Assembly: GCA_046263055.1 (NCBI GenBank)
Contig: JBHELO010000122.1
Location: 1 to 58,974 of the forward strand
DNA: 58,974 bases
Direction: 5' to 3'
Origin: DATAQC01 sp046263055
Lineage (GTDB): Bacteria; Actinomycetota; Acidimicrobiia; Acidimicrobiales; AC-14
Both the position numbers and the translations under genes were made by a program. Under the pieces are notes generated by a model that was given only the letters and a program-made list of their open reading frames with translations, made no database searches and was not told the DNA's origin. The first letter of the stretch is position 1. Each line of letters begins with the position of its first letter. Shown one piece after another: positions 46,854 through 55,048 of the stretch.

Positions 46854-46870
46854 CGGGGAAGACTGGTGGC

Positions 46871-47173
46871 ATGGGAACCCACATCGACTTCGCCCGTAGC
46901 GGGGGCCTCGCCGGCCTGACCATGGGGGCGTCGGTCGACACCGACAGCCTGCCGCCCGACGTGGCCGCCACCGTGAACGGCGCCCTGGGGAAGGTGGACC
47001 TGGGGGCGCTGGCGGGCCGGGGGGGCCAACCGTCGGGGGCCGACCGCTTCCAGTACGACCTCCGGGTCAGCGGCGACGCTGGGAGCCATTCCATCACCCT
47101 CCAGGAATCGGAGGTGCCGGGCGAGCTCCGGCCCCTGATCGACGCCCTCATGCCCCTGGCCTCGCCCCGTTGA
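46871..47173 (+). CDS. Emfourin-like protealysin inhibitor
   Basis: The 100-residue protein MGTHIDFARSGGLAGLTMGA follows the emfourin pattern: ARSGGLAGLTMGASVDTDSL, a helix, then ADRFQYDLRVSGDAGSHSIT and ESEVPGELRPLIDALMPLA. Emfourins bind and inhibit protealysins, and are encoded next to them in Serratia and other bacteria. It lies 17 bp downstream of the M4 protease gene, so it should block that enzyme inside the cell before release or activation. GGGGAAG precedes the ATG. It has no signal peptide. Confidence 0.8.
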   Translation: MGTHIDFARSGGLAGLTMGASVDTDSLPPDVAATVNGALGKVDLGALAGRGGQPSGADRFQYDLRVSGDAGSHSITLQESEVPGELRPLIDALMPLASPR

Positions 47174-47353
47174 CGACCACGACCGCCGAGCCCCGGCGTC
47201 CGCCGCCCGTGTGACGATGCCATGAACCCGGCCCACAGGGGCGGCCGGGGGGCCTGCCAGCGGGAGCGCCGGCGGTACGATGGCGGCCGACGGGCCCGCT
47301 GCCCTGGGCCTCGGTGCGCGGCCGCGTGCCGAGCGAACGTGGCCCTGGTGACC

Positions 47354-47359
47354 GATACT
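47354..47359 (+). promoter_or_regulatory. -10 box (GATACT) of the lipoprotein-ftsH pair, leaderless
   Basis: GATACT ends six bases before the GTG at 47366. A longer in-frame reading upstream is rejected because it is Arg-rich and not protein-like. Confidence 0.4.
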
Positions 47360-47365
47360 TTGGCC

Positions 47366-48094
47366 GTGAACGAGCGCAGAGCCGGCCGCCGGACGGCGGG
47401 GTGGGTGGGAGCCGTGGCGCTGGCCGTGGGCCTCGTCGGCGGTGCCTGCTCGGCGCCCCCCTACCGCTATGTGGCCCACTCGTCCACCAAGACCTACCTC
47501 AAGGTGCCCCGCAGCTGGAAGAGCTTCGACGGCGGGCTCCTCGACCAGGCTGACGCCAAGGCCGTGCAGCTGGCCGGCGAGCCGGCGCCGTCGTTCGTGG
47601 ACACCTACTTCACCGGCCAGGTCCAGTGGCGCGAGGCGTTCGACGCCGACCCCGATCCCCAGCCGGCCCACGTCGTGTCCTTCGCCCTCGCCCCCGTGGT
47701 GGAGGTGCGGGTGCGCCAGCTCACGAACGACGAGCGCGACAAGGTCACCCTCGCCAGCCTGCGCAACATCTTCTTCCCCTACGACCAGCTGAAGGCCGAG
47801 GCCGACCTGGAGCAGGCCGGCCAGCCGCTCGAGGCCAACCCGCCGTCCACCGGCGCCTTCCGGTCGCTGGGCGAGGCGCAGATCAACACCGCCGACGGCG
47901 TGCGCGGGAACCGCATCCGCTTCGAGCTACGCCAGCAGGACCAGGTCTTCGTCGTCGACCAGACCGCCCTGCTCGACGCCTCCACGTCGCACGTGTACGT
48001 GCTCCTCATCCGGGCCGAGGAGCACCGCTACCTGCAGGACTTCAACCAGCTGAACGCGGTGGCGGACTCGTTCACGGTCAAGCAGAAGGGCTGA
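47366..48094 (+). CDS. Lipoprotein, partner of the downstream FtsH-like gene
   Basis: GTG 47366 gives VNERRAGRRTAGWVGAVALA, a basic N-terminus, hydrophobic core and lipobox VGGAC (residue 29 Cys), so a 242-residue lipoprotein. The mature part is a mixed alpha/beta protein (YVAHSSTKTYLKVPRSWKSF, LTNDERDKVTLASLRNIFFP, RIRFELRQQDQVFVVDQTAL) that resembles PsbP/LpqN-like actinobacterial lipoproteins, though I cannot confirm the family. It stops two bases before the FtsH-like ATG, and the same transcript probably covers both. It might present membrane proteins to the protease; this is inference from position. Confidence 0.65.
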   Translation: MNERRAGRRTAGWVGAVALAVGLVGGACSAPPYRYVAHSSTKTYLKVPRSWKSFDGGLLDQADAKAVQLAGEPAPSFVDTYFTGQVQWREAFDADPDPQPAHVVSFALAPVVEVRVRQLTNDERDKVTLASLRNIFFPYDQLKAEADLEQAGQPLEANPPSTGAFRSLGEAQINTADGVRGNRIRFELRQQDQVFVVDQTALLDASTSHVYVLLIRAEEHRYLQDFNQLNAVADSFTVKQKG

Positions 48095-48096
48095 AC

Positions 48097-50682
48097 ATGC
48101 CTGACACGTCCCCCGAGCCCGTGGGCCTGGCGTCGCCCGACGAGGGCCCGTTCCGGTTCAAGAGCCGCCAGCGCGACGAGGACCGCCTGACCCGCAAGCC
48201 GGCGGGGTTCTGGGACCGCATCAAGATCCTGCTCCTGCTCGTCGTCGTCCTGGTCTTCCTGTCCCTGGCCAAGATGGGCGACAACCCGCTGATGCCGTTC
48301 CGCGACGCCATCGTCGACCAGATGCGGGCCAAGTGGTGGTTGGTGGCCCTCGTCGCCCTGGAGGCGGTCCGCCAGCTGCACCTGTTCGTCACCGAGCGGT
48401 CGGCCGGCTACTACCAGTTCTGGGCCCAGCGGGTGTTCGGGCGGTGGGAGCGGCGGGTCGGCCGGGTCGACGACTGGAACCGGTTCCGGGCCGGCCGCCT
48501 CGTCCGCGTGCTGGTGCTGCTGGTCGTCGCCGACGCCATCCTGGCCGCCGTCCTGCACACCTCCATGGCCCTGGCCTGGGTGCAGTTCCCGATCACGCTG
48601 TTCCGGGCCCTGCCGCTGCTGTTCCAGCTCCTGTTCGGGGTCTTCTTCGTGGTGCTCGAGTTCGGCGCCATGTTCTGGTTCCTCTCGCGAGGCGGGACCG
48701 ACGTCTACTTCCCCGACGACATCAAGACCCGGTTCTCCGACGTCTGGGGCCAGGACTCGGTGCTGGAGAAGATCCGGGAGAACATCGTCTTCCTGGAGGA
48801 CCCCGAGTCCATCGAGGAGAAGGGCGGGTACGTCCCCGGCGGCATCCTGCTGTGGGGCCCGCCCGGCACCGGCAAGACGCTGATGGCCGAGGCGGTGGCC
48901 GGGGAGACGGGCAAGCCGTACGTGTTCGTGGACCCCGGCGCCTTCCAGAACATGTTCATGGGCGTCGGGATCCTCAAGGTGAAGGCCCTGTTCCGCAAGC
49001 TGCGCAAGCTGGCCGTGCGCTACGGCGGGGTCATCGTGTTCTTCGACGAGGCCGACTCGCTGGGCAACCGGGGCGCCCTGACCCCCGGCGGCGTCTTCGG
49101 CGGGGGCCGCATGTCGGCCATGTCGGGCATGGCCGCCATGGCGGGGGCGACGGACGGGCCGTGGAACCCCCTGCCGTCGTGCAACGGGCTGTCCTGGGTG
49201 TCGCCGGCGGCGGCATCCGTGGTCTTCCGCAGCGTGGTGGACGCCAGCTCCGGCCCCGAGCCGCCCCGGCGGATCCGCGACCGGGTGATGCCCATGGGCA
49301 TGGGGGGTGGCGGGATGGGCACCCTCCAGGCCCTGCTGACCGAACTGTCGGGCATGAAGAAGCCGCGCGGCTTCACCAACCGCGTCGTCCGCCGGGTGCT
49401 GGGCATGCGCCCCAAGCCCCCGCCCAAGTACCGGATGCTGGTGATGATGGCCACCAACATGCCCGAGGCCCTGGACGAGGCCCTCCTGCGCCCCGGCCGC
49501 ATCGACCGCATCTACAAGGTGGGCTACCCGTCCAAGCCGGGCCGGGTGCGCACCTACGAGGGCTACCTCTCCAAGGTCCGCCACGAGCTGTCGTCGGAGG
49601 ATGTCGACAAGCTGGCCACCATCACGCCATACGCCACCGGCGCCACCATCAAGGACACGGTGAACGAGGCCCTCATCAACGCCATCCGGGCCGGCCGCGA
49701 CGCCATCACCTGGGCCGACGTGGTGAAGGCCAAGCAGCTCAAAGACCTGGGCCCGCCCGAAGACGTGGAGTACATCGAGCGGGAGCGCCACGCGGTGGCG
49801 GTGCACGAGGCGTGCCACGCGGTGGCTGCCTACCGAGTGCGCCAGCACATGACCATCGACATCGCCACCATCGAGAAGGGCGGCACCTACCTCGGCATGG
49901 TGGCGTCCATCCCCCCCGAGGACCAGTTCACCCGGTGGCGCTCCGAGTACGAGGCCGACATCATGGTGAGCCTGGCGTCCCTGGCCGGCGAGCGCATGTT
50001 CTTCGACGGCGACAACTCGTCGGGTGTCTCCGGCGACCTGGAGACGGCCACCCAGATCGCCACCATGATGGAGGGCTACTGGGGCATGGGCTCCACGGTG
50101 GCCTCCCACGGGGTGACCCAGAAGGTCGGCATCGGCGGCGGGGGAAGGCCCGGCAAGGGCGACGAGAAGGAGAAGAAGGACCTTCTCGAGAGCAACCTGG
50201 GCACCCGGATCGAGGACCTGCTGGGGGAGATCATGGACCGGGTGGGCGCCCTCCTGGCCGACAACCGGCGGGCCGTGCTGTCGGTGGCCCACGCCTTGGA
50301 GACCCACAAGACGGTGACCGGTGACGACATCCGGGCCATCATCGAAGGCCGCCCCGGCACCCTGATCGACGGCTCGCCCTACGGCACCGAGGACTTCGCC
50401 CGCTTGGCCGAGGACTACCACGCCCAGGTGGTGGCCGCCCACAAGGGCCACCTCAAGATGGAGGTGCCGTTGCCGGTGCTCAACGGTCACCGGGGCCAGT
50501 ATCACCCCACGGTGGAAGACCTTCCCGACCCCACCAAGGTGGAGCTGACGGAGGCGGAACTGGCCGGCCGCCTGTGGCGCCGCCCGGAGCCCGATGGCAA
50601 CGGGAGCGGCGGGGGTGGCAACGGGAACGGGGCCGGAGGCGCGACCCCCGGGCCACCGGCGGGCGACGCCGCCCCCGAATAG
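48097..50682 (+). CDS. Atypical FtsH-like AAA+ membrane metalloprotease with central insert
   Basis: The 861-residue protein has three or four N-terminal membrane helices, Walker A WGPPGTGKT (about residue 254), Walker B VIVFFDEADS (Asp317), the second region of homology ATNMPEALDEALLRPGRIDR, and an M41 site HEACH (570-574) with the third ligand in SGVSGDLETAT (Asp647). It is therefore an active-site-complete FtsH relative. Between Walker B and the arginine-finger region an insert of about 80 residues (near 325-405), rich in Gly and Met, separates elements that are contiguous in normal FtsH, and the N-terminal part is larger than usual. It follows a lipoprotein gene at two bases and would degrade membrane proteins. 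Confidence 0.85.
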   Translation: MPDTSPEPVGLASPDEGPFRFKSRQRDEDRLTRKPAGFWDRIKILLLLVVVLVFLSLAKMGDNPLMPFRDAIVDQMRAKWWLVALVALEAVRQLHLFVTERSAGYYQFWAQRVFGRWERRVGRVDDWNRFRAGRLVRVLVLLVVADAILAAVLHTSMALAWVQFPITLFRALPLLFQLLFGVFFVVLEFGAMFWFLSRGGTDVYFPDDIKTRFSDVWGQDSVLEKIRENIVFLEDPESIEEKGGYVPGGILLWGPPGTGKTLMAEAVAGETGKPYVFVDPGAFQNMFMGVGILKVKALFRKLRKLAVRYGGVIVFFDEADSLGNRGALTPGGVFGGGRMSAMSGMAAMAGATDGPWNPLPSCNGLSWVSPAAASVVFRSVVDASSGPEPPRRIRDRVMPMGMGGGGMGTLQALLTELSGMKKPRGFTNRVVRRVLGMRPKPPPKYRMLVMMATNMPEALDEALLRPGRIDRIYKVGYPSKPGRVRTYEGYLSKVRHELSSEDVDKLATITPYATGATIKDTVNEALINAIRAGRDAITWADVVKAKQLKDLGPPEDVEYIERERHAVAVHEACHAVAAYRVRQHMTIDIATIEKGGTYLGMVASIPPEDQFTRWRSEYEADIMVSLASLAGERMFFDGDNSSGVSGDLETATQIATMMEGYWGMGSTVASHGVTQKVGIGGGGRPGKGDEKEKKDLLESNLGTRIEDLLGEIMDRVGALLADNRRAVLSVAHALETHKTVTGDDIRAIIEGRPGTLIDGSPYGTEDFARLAEDYHAQVVAAHKGHLKMEVPLPVLNGHRGQYHPTVEDLPDPTKVELTEAELAGRLWRRPEPDGNGSGGGGNGNGAGGATPGPPAGDAAPE

Positions 50683-50784
50683 GCGCCGCCCCCCGGGCCG
50701 GTCGCCCGCGCAACCGGGTCTTTTCGTTGGGCCAATGGCGCGAGTCGGGGGGTGGTGGGAGCCGGCGCGAGCTGTGAGGCCCCG

Positions 50785-52055
50785 TCAGGCGGCCGGGCGG
50801 TGGCGGAACCAGGCCTCGGTGCCGGAGGCGGCCATGGCCGCGCCCAGCCGGCGGAGGGCCACCACATAGGCCGCGGTGCGCAGGTCGAGGGCCTCGTCGG
50901 CGGCCACGCCCCACACCGCCTCGAAGGCCGAGGTCATCACCGCCCGCAGGCGGTCGTGCACCTCGTCCTCACCCCACGACGTGCCGGAGCGGTTCTGCAC
51001 CCACTCGAACCAGCTCACCGTCACCCCGCCGGCGTTGGCCAGGATGTCGGGCAGGACGGTGACGCCCCGGTCGGCCAGGATGGCGTGGCCTCGGGGGCCA
51101 CCGGGCCGTTGGCCACCTCCACGACCGTGGTGGCCCGCACCCGGGCGGCGTTGGCGGCGGTGACCTGGTGCTCGATGGCGGCCGGCACCAGCAGGTCCAC
51201 GTCCAGCTCCAGCAGCTCCTCGTTGGTGATGGGCCGGGCGCCGGGGGCGGTGAGACGGCCGGCGGCGGCGGAGGCGGCGGCGACGCCGAACACGTCGAGG
51301 CCGCCCGGTTCGTAGACGCCGCCCCGGGAGTCGCTGACCGCCACCACCCGGTAGCCGTCGGCGTCGAGCAGGTGGGCGAGGTGGCGCCCGGCGTTGCCGA
51401 ACCCCTGTACCGCCACCCGGACGTCGGAGGCGTCCCACCCCTGGCGCTTGGCCAGCTCCTGGACGCACACGAAGGCGCCCCGGCCGGTGGCACCTGTTCG
51501 TCCCCGCGAGCCGCCCAGGGCCACCGGCTTGCCGGTGAAGGCGGCCGGTGTGCGCCGGCCCCGCACCGCCGAGTACTCGTCCGCCATCCAGCCCATCACC
51601 GTCTCGTCGGTGCCCACGTCCGGCGCGGGGACGTCGGTGTCGGGGCCCAAGACGCTGCCCAGCTGGCGGACGTAGGCCCGGCTGAGCCGCTCCAGCTCCA
51701 GCCGGGACAGGGTCGTGGGGTCGACGGCCACCCCGCCCTTGGCCCCGCCGAAGGGCACGTCCACCACCGCGCACTTGCAGGTCATCCAGAAGGCCAGGGC
51801 GCACACCTCGGCCAGGTCCACGTCGTGGTGGAAGCGGACCCCACCTTTGCCTGGTCCCCGCGTGTCGTCGTGACGCACCCGGTAGCCGGCCAATATCCGC
51901 AGGGACCCGTCGTCCATCCGCAGCGGTATGGCCGCCGAGGTCACCAGCTTGGGGTGCCGGAGCCGCTCGAGGACCTCGGGGTCCGTGCCCGCCCGGGCGC
52001 CGGCCCGGTCGAGGCGCTGCAGGGCCGATGCGAAGACGTCGCCATTGACGTTCAT
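50785..52055 (-). pseudogene. Glu/Leu/Phe/Val dehydrogenase (glutamate dehydrogenase-like) with a one-base frameshift
   Basis: Starting at ATG 52055 (AGGAGGGG upstream) the gene reads MNVNGDVFASALQRLDRAGA, with GPGKGGVRFHHDVDLAEVCA, the catalytic CKCAVVDVPFGGAKGGVAVD and a Rossmann domain (VAVQGFGNAGRHLAHLLDAD). The frame breaks after VEVANGPVAPEA. The rest, AILADRGVTVLPDILANAGG through WFRHRPAA at 50785, continues in another frame. Adding one base at 51086/51087 restores the expected sequence. The product would normally be about 423 residues, interconverting glutamate and 2-oxoglutarate or acting on branched amino acids. It may be an assembly error, a fresh mutation, or programmed shifting; I treat it as a broken gene. 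Confidence 0.75.
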
Positions 52056-52195
52056 CTCACCCCTCCTGGATCTTTGGGGCGCAGGGGATCTACCAGGTAC
52101 AACGGCACGTGAGGACCCCGAATGCCGCGATTTCTCGGAAATGTTCCCAGCGAACGGGCGTTCGGCCGGGCCGGCGGCCGGGTAGGAGGGGGGAC

Positions 52196-52399
52196 ATGAC
52201 AGACACAGCACCCACCCCCAACCCGGCCAAGGATCCCGACGAGTGGGTCACCGGTGACGAGCCCATGACCGGCCCCCAGGCGTCGTACCTGTCCACCCTC
52301 GCCCAGGAGGCGGGCGAGGAGGTTCCCGACGACCTGACCAAGGCGGACGCCTCGCGGCGCATCGACGAGCTCCAGGAGCGCACCGGCCGGGGTCGCTGA
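52196..52399 (+). CDS. DUF3072 small protein, 67 residues
   Basis: The product MTDTAPTPNPAKDPDEWVTG, then DEPMTGPQASYLSTLAQEAG and TKADASRRIDELQERTGRG, is a DUF3072 domain, a short helical module of unknown function common in Actinobacteria. GGAGGGGGG ends a few bases before ATG 52196. It lies in the gap between the divergent dehydrogenase gene and the MgtE_N/CBS gene and is followed by a separate promoter for that gene, so it is probably monocistronic. Confidence 0.85.
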   Translation: MTDTAPTPNPAKDPDEWVTGDEPMTGPQASYLSTLAQEAGEEVPDDLTKADASRRIDELQERTGRGR

Positions 52400-52438
52400 C
52401 GGCGGTCACGGGCAGGGGGCGGTGGGGACGGCGGCTAC

Positions 52439-52444
52439 TAGCCT
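52439..52444 (+). promoter_or_regulatory. -10 box (TAGCCT) of the MgtE_N/CBS gene, leaderless
   Basis: TAGCCT ends seven bases before the GTG at 52452, the standard distance seen for several genes in this window. Confidence 0.5.
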
Positions 52445-52451
52445 CCGGGCC

Positions 52452-53645
52452 GTGGACGGGCCCCTGATCTACGCCTCGCGGGTCCTCCGCCTGCCGATCA
52501 CCGACGCCGACGGCGGCCCCGTCGGCACGGTGGCCGACATCGTGCTGCTGCCATCGGTGGCGGGGCGGCCCCCGTCGGTGCTGGGCTTCGTGGCTGCCAT
52601 CGAGCGCCGGCGCATCTTCATCTCCGCCGCCCGGGCCGGGGAGCTGGACGCCTCGGGCCTGCGCCTGGCCGGCGGCACCGTCGACCTCAGGCACTTCTCC
52701 CTGCGGCCCGGTGAGCTGCTGGTCAGCACCCTCCAGGGCCGGCGGGTGGCGGGTGGGGTGGTGACCGACCTCGGGCTCCGGCCGGTGGCGGGCCGGGCCC
52801 GGTCGTGGGAAGCCGTGACGGTGGCGGTCGTGCCGCCCGGCCCCCTGGGCCGGCTGCGGTCCACTCGAGTGGTCAGCTGGGAGGAGGCGAGCGCGCTCTT
52901 CGACACCGGGCCCCTGGCCTCCGAGGTGGCCGCCCTGCGCCAGCTCCACCCCACGGACGTGGCCCGCCGCCTCCAGCCCCTCACCGCCGAACGCCGGCGC
53001 CAGCTGGTGGCCACCATGGACGACGAGCGCCTGGCCGACCTGTTGGAGGAGCTGCCCGAGCGGGTGCAGGTGGAGATCATCCGCGGTCTGGACCTGGCCC
53101 GCACCGCCGACGTGCTGGAGGAGATGGCCCCCGACGACGCCGCCGACCTGCTCAAGGAGCTGCCGGCCGAGCGCCAGCGCATCCTCCTGGAGGCCATGGA
53201 GCCCGACGAGGCGGACCCGCTCCGGCGCCTGCTGGCCTACGACGCAGCCACCGCCGGCGGCCTCATGACTTCCGAGCCGGTGGTAGTGGCACCCGAAGCC
53301 ACGGTGGCCGAGGCCCTGGCCCGCCTGCGCGACCCCGACCTGCCGCCCGCCCTGGCCGGGCAGGTCTTCGTGGCCCAACCGCCCACTCAGACGCCCACCG
53401 GCACCTACCTGGGATCGGTGGGCTTCCAGCACCTGTTGCGGGAACCGCCCTCCACCCGCGTGGGCACCTGCATCGACGCCGATCCGGTGGTCATCGGGCC
53501 CGGTCTGGAGGAGCTGGCGGTGGCCAAGCGTCTGGCCGAGTACAACCTGCTGGCGGTGGCGGTGTGCGACGACCAGGGACGGCTGCTGGGCGCGGTCAGC
53601 GTCGACGACGTGCTCGACCGCACCCTGCCCCGGGGGTGGCGGTGA
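52452..53645 (+). CDS. PRC-like / MgtE N-terminal / CBS domain protein
   Basis: From GTG 52452 the 397-residue protein begins VDGPLIYASRVLRLPITDAD, a PRC-barrel-like module repeated once. Residues about 150-280 match the MgtE N-terminal superhelix (VARRLQPLTAERRRQLVATM, EEMAPDDAADLLKELPAERQ), and the last part holds a pair of CBS motifs (GLMTSEPVVVAPEATVAEAL, GTCIDADPVVIGPGLEELAV). There is no channel domain, so it is a cytosolic sensor rather than a magnesium transporter. It overlaps the DUF1003 gene by four bases (GTGA), the pairing seen in other actinobacteria. Confidence 0.8.
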   Translation: MDGPLIYASRVLRLPITDADGGPVGTVADIVLLPSVAGRPPSVLGFVAAIERRRIFISAARAGELDASGLRLAGGTVDLRHFSLRPGELLVSTLQGRRVAGGVVTDLGLRPVAGRARSWEAVTVAVVPPGPLGRLRSTRVVSWEEASALFDTGPLASEVAALRQLHPTDVARRLQPLTAERRRQLVATMDDERLADLLEELPERVQVEIIRGLDLARTADVLEEMAPDDAADLLKELPAERQRILLEAMEPDEADPLRRLLAYDAATAGGLMTSEPVVVAPEATVAEALARLRDPDLPPALAGQVFVAQPPTQTPTGTYLGSVGFQHLLREPPSTRVGTCIDADPVVIGPGLEELAVAKRLAEYNLLAVAVCDDQGRLLGAVSVDDVLDRTLPRGWR

Positions 53646-54166
53646 TCCGCCGCCGGGAGGACCTGTCGTCGCCCAAGGGCCGGGTGGGCCTGAGCGCCCA
53701 CTACGACCCCGAGGCCTTCGGGCGGTTCTCGGAGGCCATCGCCCGCAACCTGGGAACGGCCAAGTTCCTGGTCATCCAGACCGTCCTCGTGATCGTGTGG
53801 ATCAGCATCAACGTGGCCGCCGCCGCGCTGCGCTTCGACCCGTACCCCTTCATCCTCCTCAACCTGGCCTTCTCGACGCAGGCCGCCTACGCCGCCCCCC
53901 TCATCCTGCTGGCCCAGAACCGCCAGGACCAGCGGGACCGGGCTCAGGCCGAGCGTGACCGGGAGGTGACGGCCCGCACCCAGGCCGAAGCCGAATTCCT
54001 GGCTCGGGAGATCGTGTCGGTGCGCCTGGCCCTGGCCGGCATGCCCACCTCCGACGACCTCAGCGAGCTGGTCGAGCGCCTGGTGGAAGCCGTGCAGGGG
54101 TCGTCGTCGGGCGACCCGGGTGACGGCGGGCCGTCCCCGGCTGCCGTCCCCGAACCGCAGCCCTGA
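53642..54166 (+). CDS. DUF1003 family membrane protein
   Basis: The GTG at 53642 overlaps the stop of the MgtE_N/CBS gene. The 174-residue product VIRRREDLSSPKGRVGLSAH matches DUF1003: FGRFSEAIARNLGTAKFLVI, two membrane helices (VIQTVLVIVWISINVAAAAL and LLNLAFSTQAAYAAPLILLA) with FDPYPFILLN between them, then the QNRQDQRDRAQAERDREVTA helix. The C-terminal part is cytoplasmic and acidic. The function is unknown; coupling to the CBS protein suggests a shared ion-related role. Confidence 0.85.
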   Translation: MIRRREDLSSPKGRVGLSAHYDPEAFGRFSEAIARNLGTAKFLVIQTVLVIVWISINVAAAALRFDPYPFILLNLAFSTQAAYAAPLILLAQNRQDQRDRAQAERDREVTARTQAEAEFLAREIVSVRLALAGMPTSDDLSELVERLVEAVQGSSSGDPGDGGPSPAAVPEPQP

Positions 54167-54210
54167 GCTCCGGCACCGGCGCGCCGGCGCCGGTCACGCT
54201 GGCGGCCCGC

Positions 54211-55005
54211 TCAGGCCGGGTCGGGGGCGACGCGGACCACGTAGGTGCGGGTCTCGGCCGCCACCGTGTCCCACGGGCGGCCGAAGGTGCAGCGGACCGT
54301 GGCCACGCCCTCGGTGGGGGCGCTCAGGCGGACCCGGTGGCGGGGCGGGTCGTTGGGGTCGAACCGCTCGTCCAGGACCCGAAGAGGCCCGTCGGCCACT
54401 ACCACGCGCCACACGTGACCGGGCCGGGGGGCCACCGGCAGGCGGATCTCGAATGTCGCACCGGGGCGCACCCGCACAGTCTTGGCCGGGTGCTCGACGC
54501 CGGCGTCGCCGGCGGCCGCCGGACCCGTGCCGGCCTGGGCCGCCGCCCGGGCGGCGGCCGCCCGCCGGGCCTGCTGCTCGGCCACAGTGGGCCGGCGCTC
54601 CCGCTCGGGGTCCCAGCCCGGCGGGGGGGCGCTGGGCGCTTCGGCCACCCAGATCCAGCCGTCGTGCTCCTCCACCCGGTGGACCGGGAGGTAGCCCGGC
54701 CTGAGCTTCCACAGGTTCTCGGGCCGGGCGTCGGCCGCGGGGACGACGTTCTCGCCGGTGTGGGGGTCGTACAGGTACAGGTGGTAGGGGCAGCGCAGTC
54801 GGCCGTCGAAGAAGCTGGCGTCCATGAGGTCGGTGCCCTGGTGGGGGCACCGGCTGGCGAAGGCCACCACCTCGCCCCCGCTCAGCCGGGTCAGGATCAG
54901 CTGGCTCGTGCCCACCGACACCAGGCGGAGTGCAGGTTCCTGGGGGGTACCGGGCGGGCACTCGGCGCTGGGCAGGGCGCGGACCATGCCGCCGTCGTCG
55001 CTCAC
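54211..55005 (-). CDS. Rieske [2Fe-2S] protein with C-terminal inhibitor-like beta domain
   Basis: A Rieske site is visible as SRCPHQGTDL and RLRCPYHLYLYD, the CxH and CxxH pairs. The start is GTG 55005, seven bases after a TACGCT box on the minus strand (55013-55018); the ATG at 54987 six codons inside and one at 55050 are alternatives, but the latter lies on the divergent start codon. The last 95 residues (VRVRPGATFEIRLPVAPRPG, then HRVRLSAPTEGVATVRCTFG) look like a beta-sandwich of the chagasin/I42 inhibitor type, an unusual partner for a Rieske domain. No oxygenase or reductase is adjacent. It would be an electron-transfer protein. Confidence 0.75.
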   Translation of the reverse strand: MSDDGGMVRALPSAECPPGTPQEPALRLVSVGTSQLILTRLSGGEVVAFASRCPHQGTDLMDASFFDGRLRCPYHLYLYDPHTGENVVPAADARPENLWKLRPGYLPVHRVEEHDGWIWVAEAPSAPPPGWDPERERRPTVAEQQARRAAAARAAAQAGTGPAAAGDAGVEHPAKTVRVRPGATFEIRLPVAPRPGHVWRVVVADGPLRVLDERFDPNDPPRHRVRLSAPTEGVATVRCTFGRPWDTVAAETRTYVVRVAPDPA

Positions 55006-55012
55006 CGGGGCG

Positions 55013-55018
55013 AGCGTA
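55013..55018 (-). promoter_or_regulatory. -10 box (TACGCT) of the Rieske gene, leaderless
   Basis: On the minus strand TACGCT ends seven bases before the GTG at 55005. A second TACGCT on the plus strand (55031-55036) may serve the divergent channel gene. Confidence 0.45.
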
Positions 55019-55048
55019 ACGCCGGCGCCGTACGCTGACCGGTCGCCC

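Noticed and set aside
48028..50505. A long minus-strand frame opposite the FtsH-like gene
   Set aside because: The plus strand carries complete AAA and M41 motifs; the antisense product is low-complexity.
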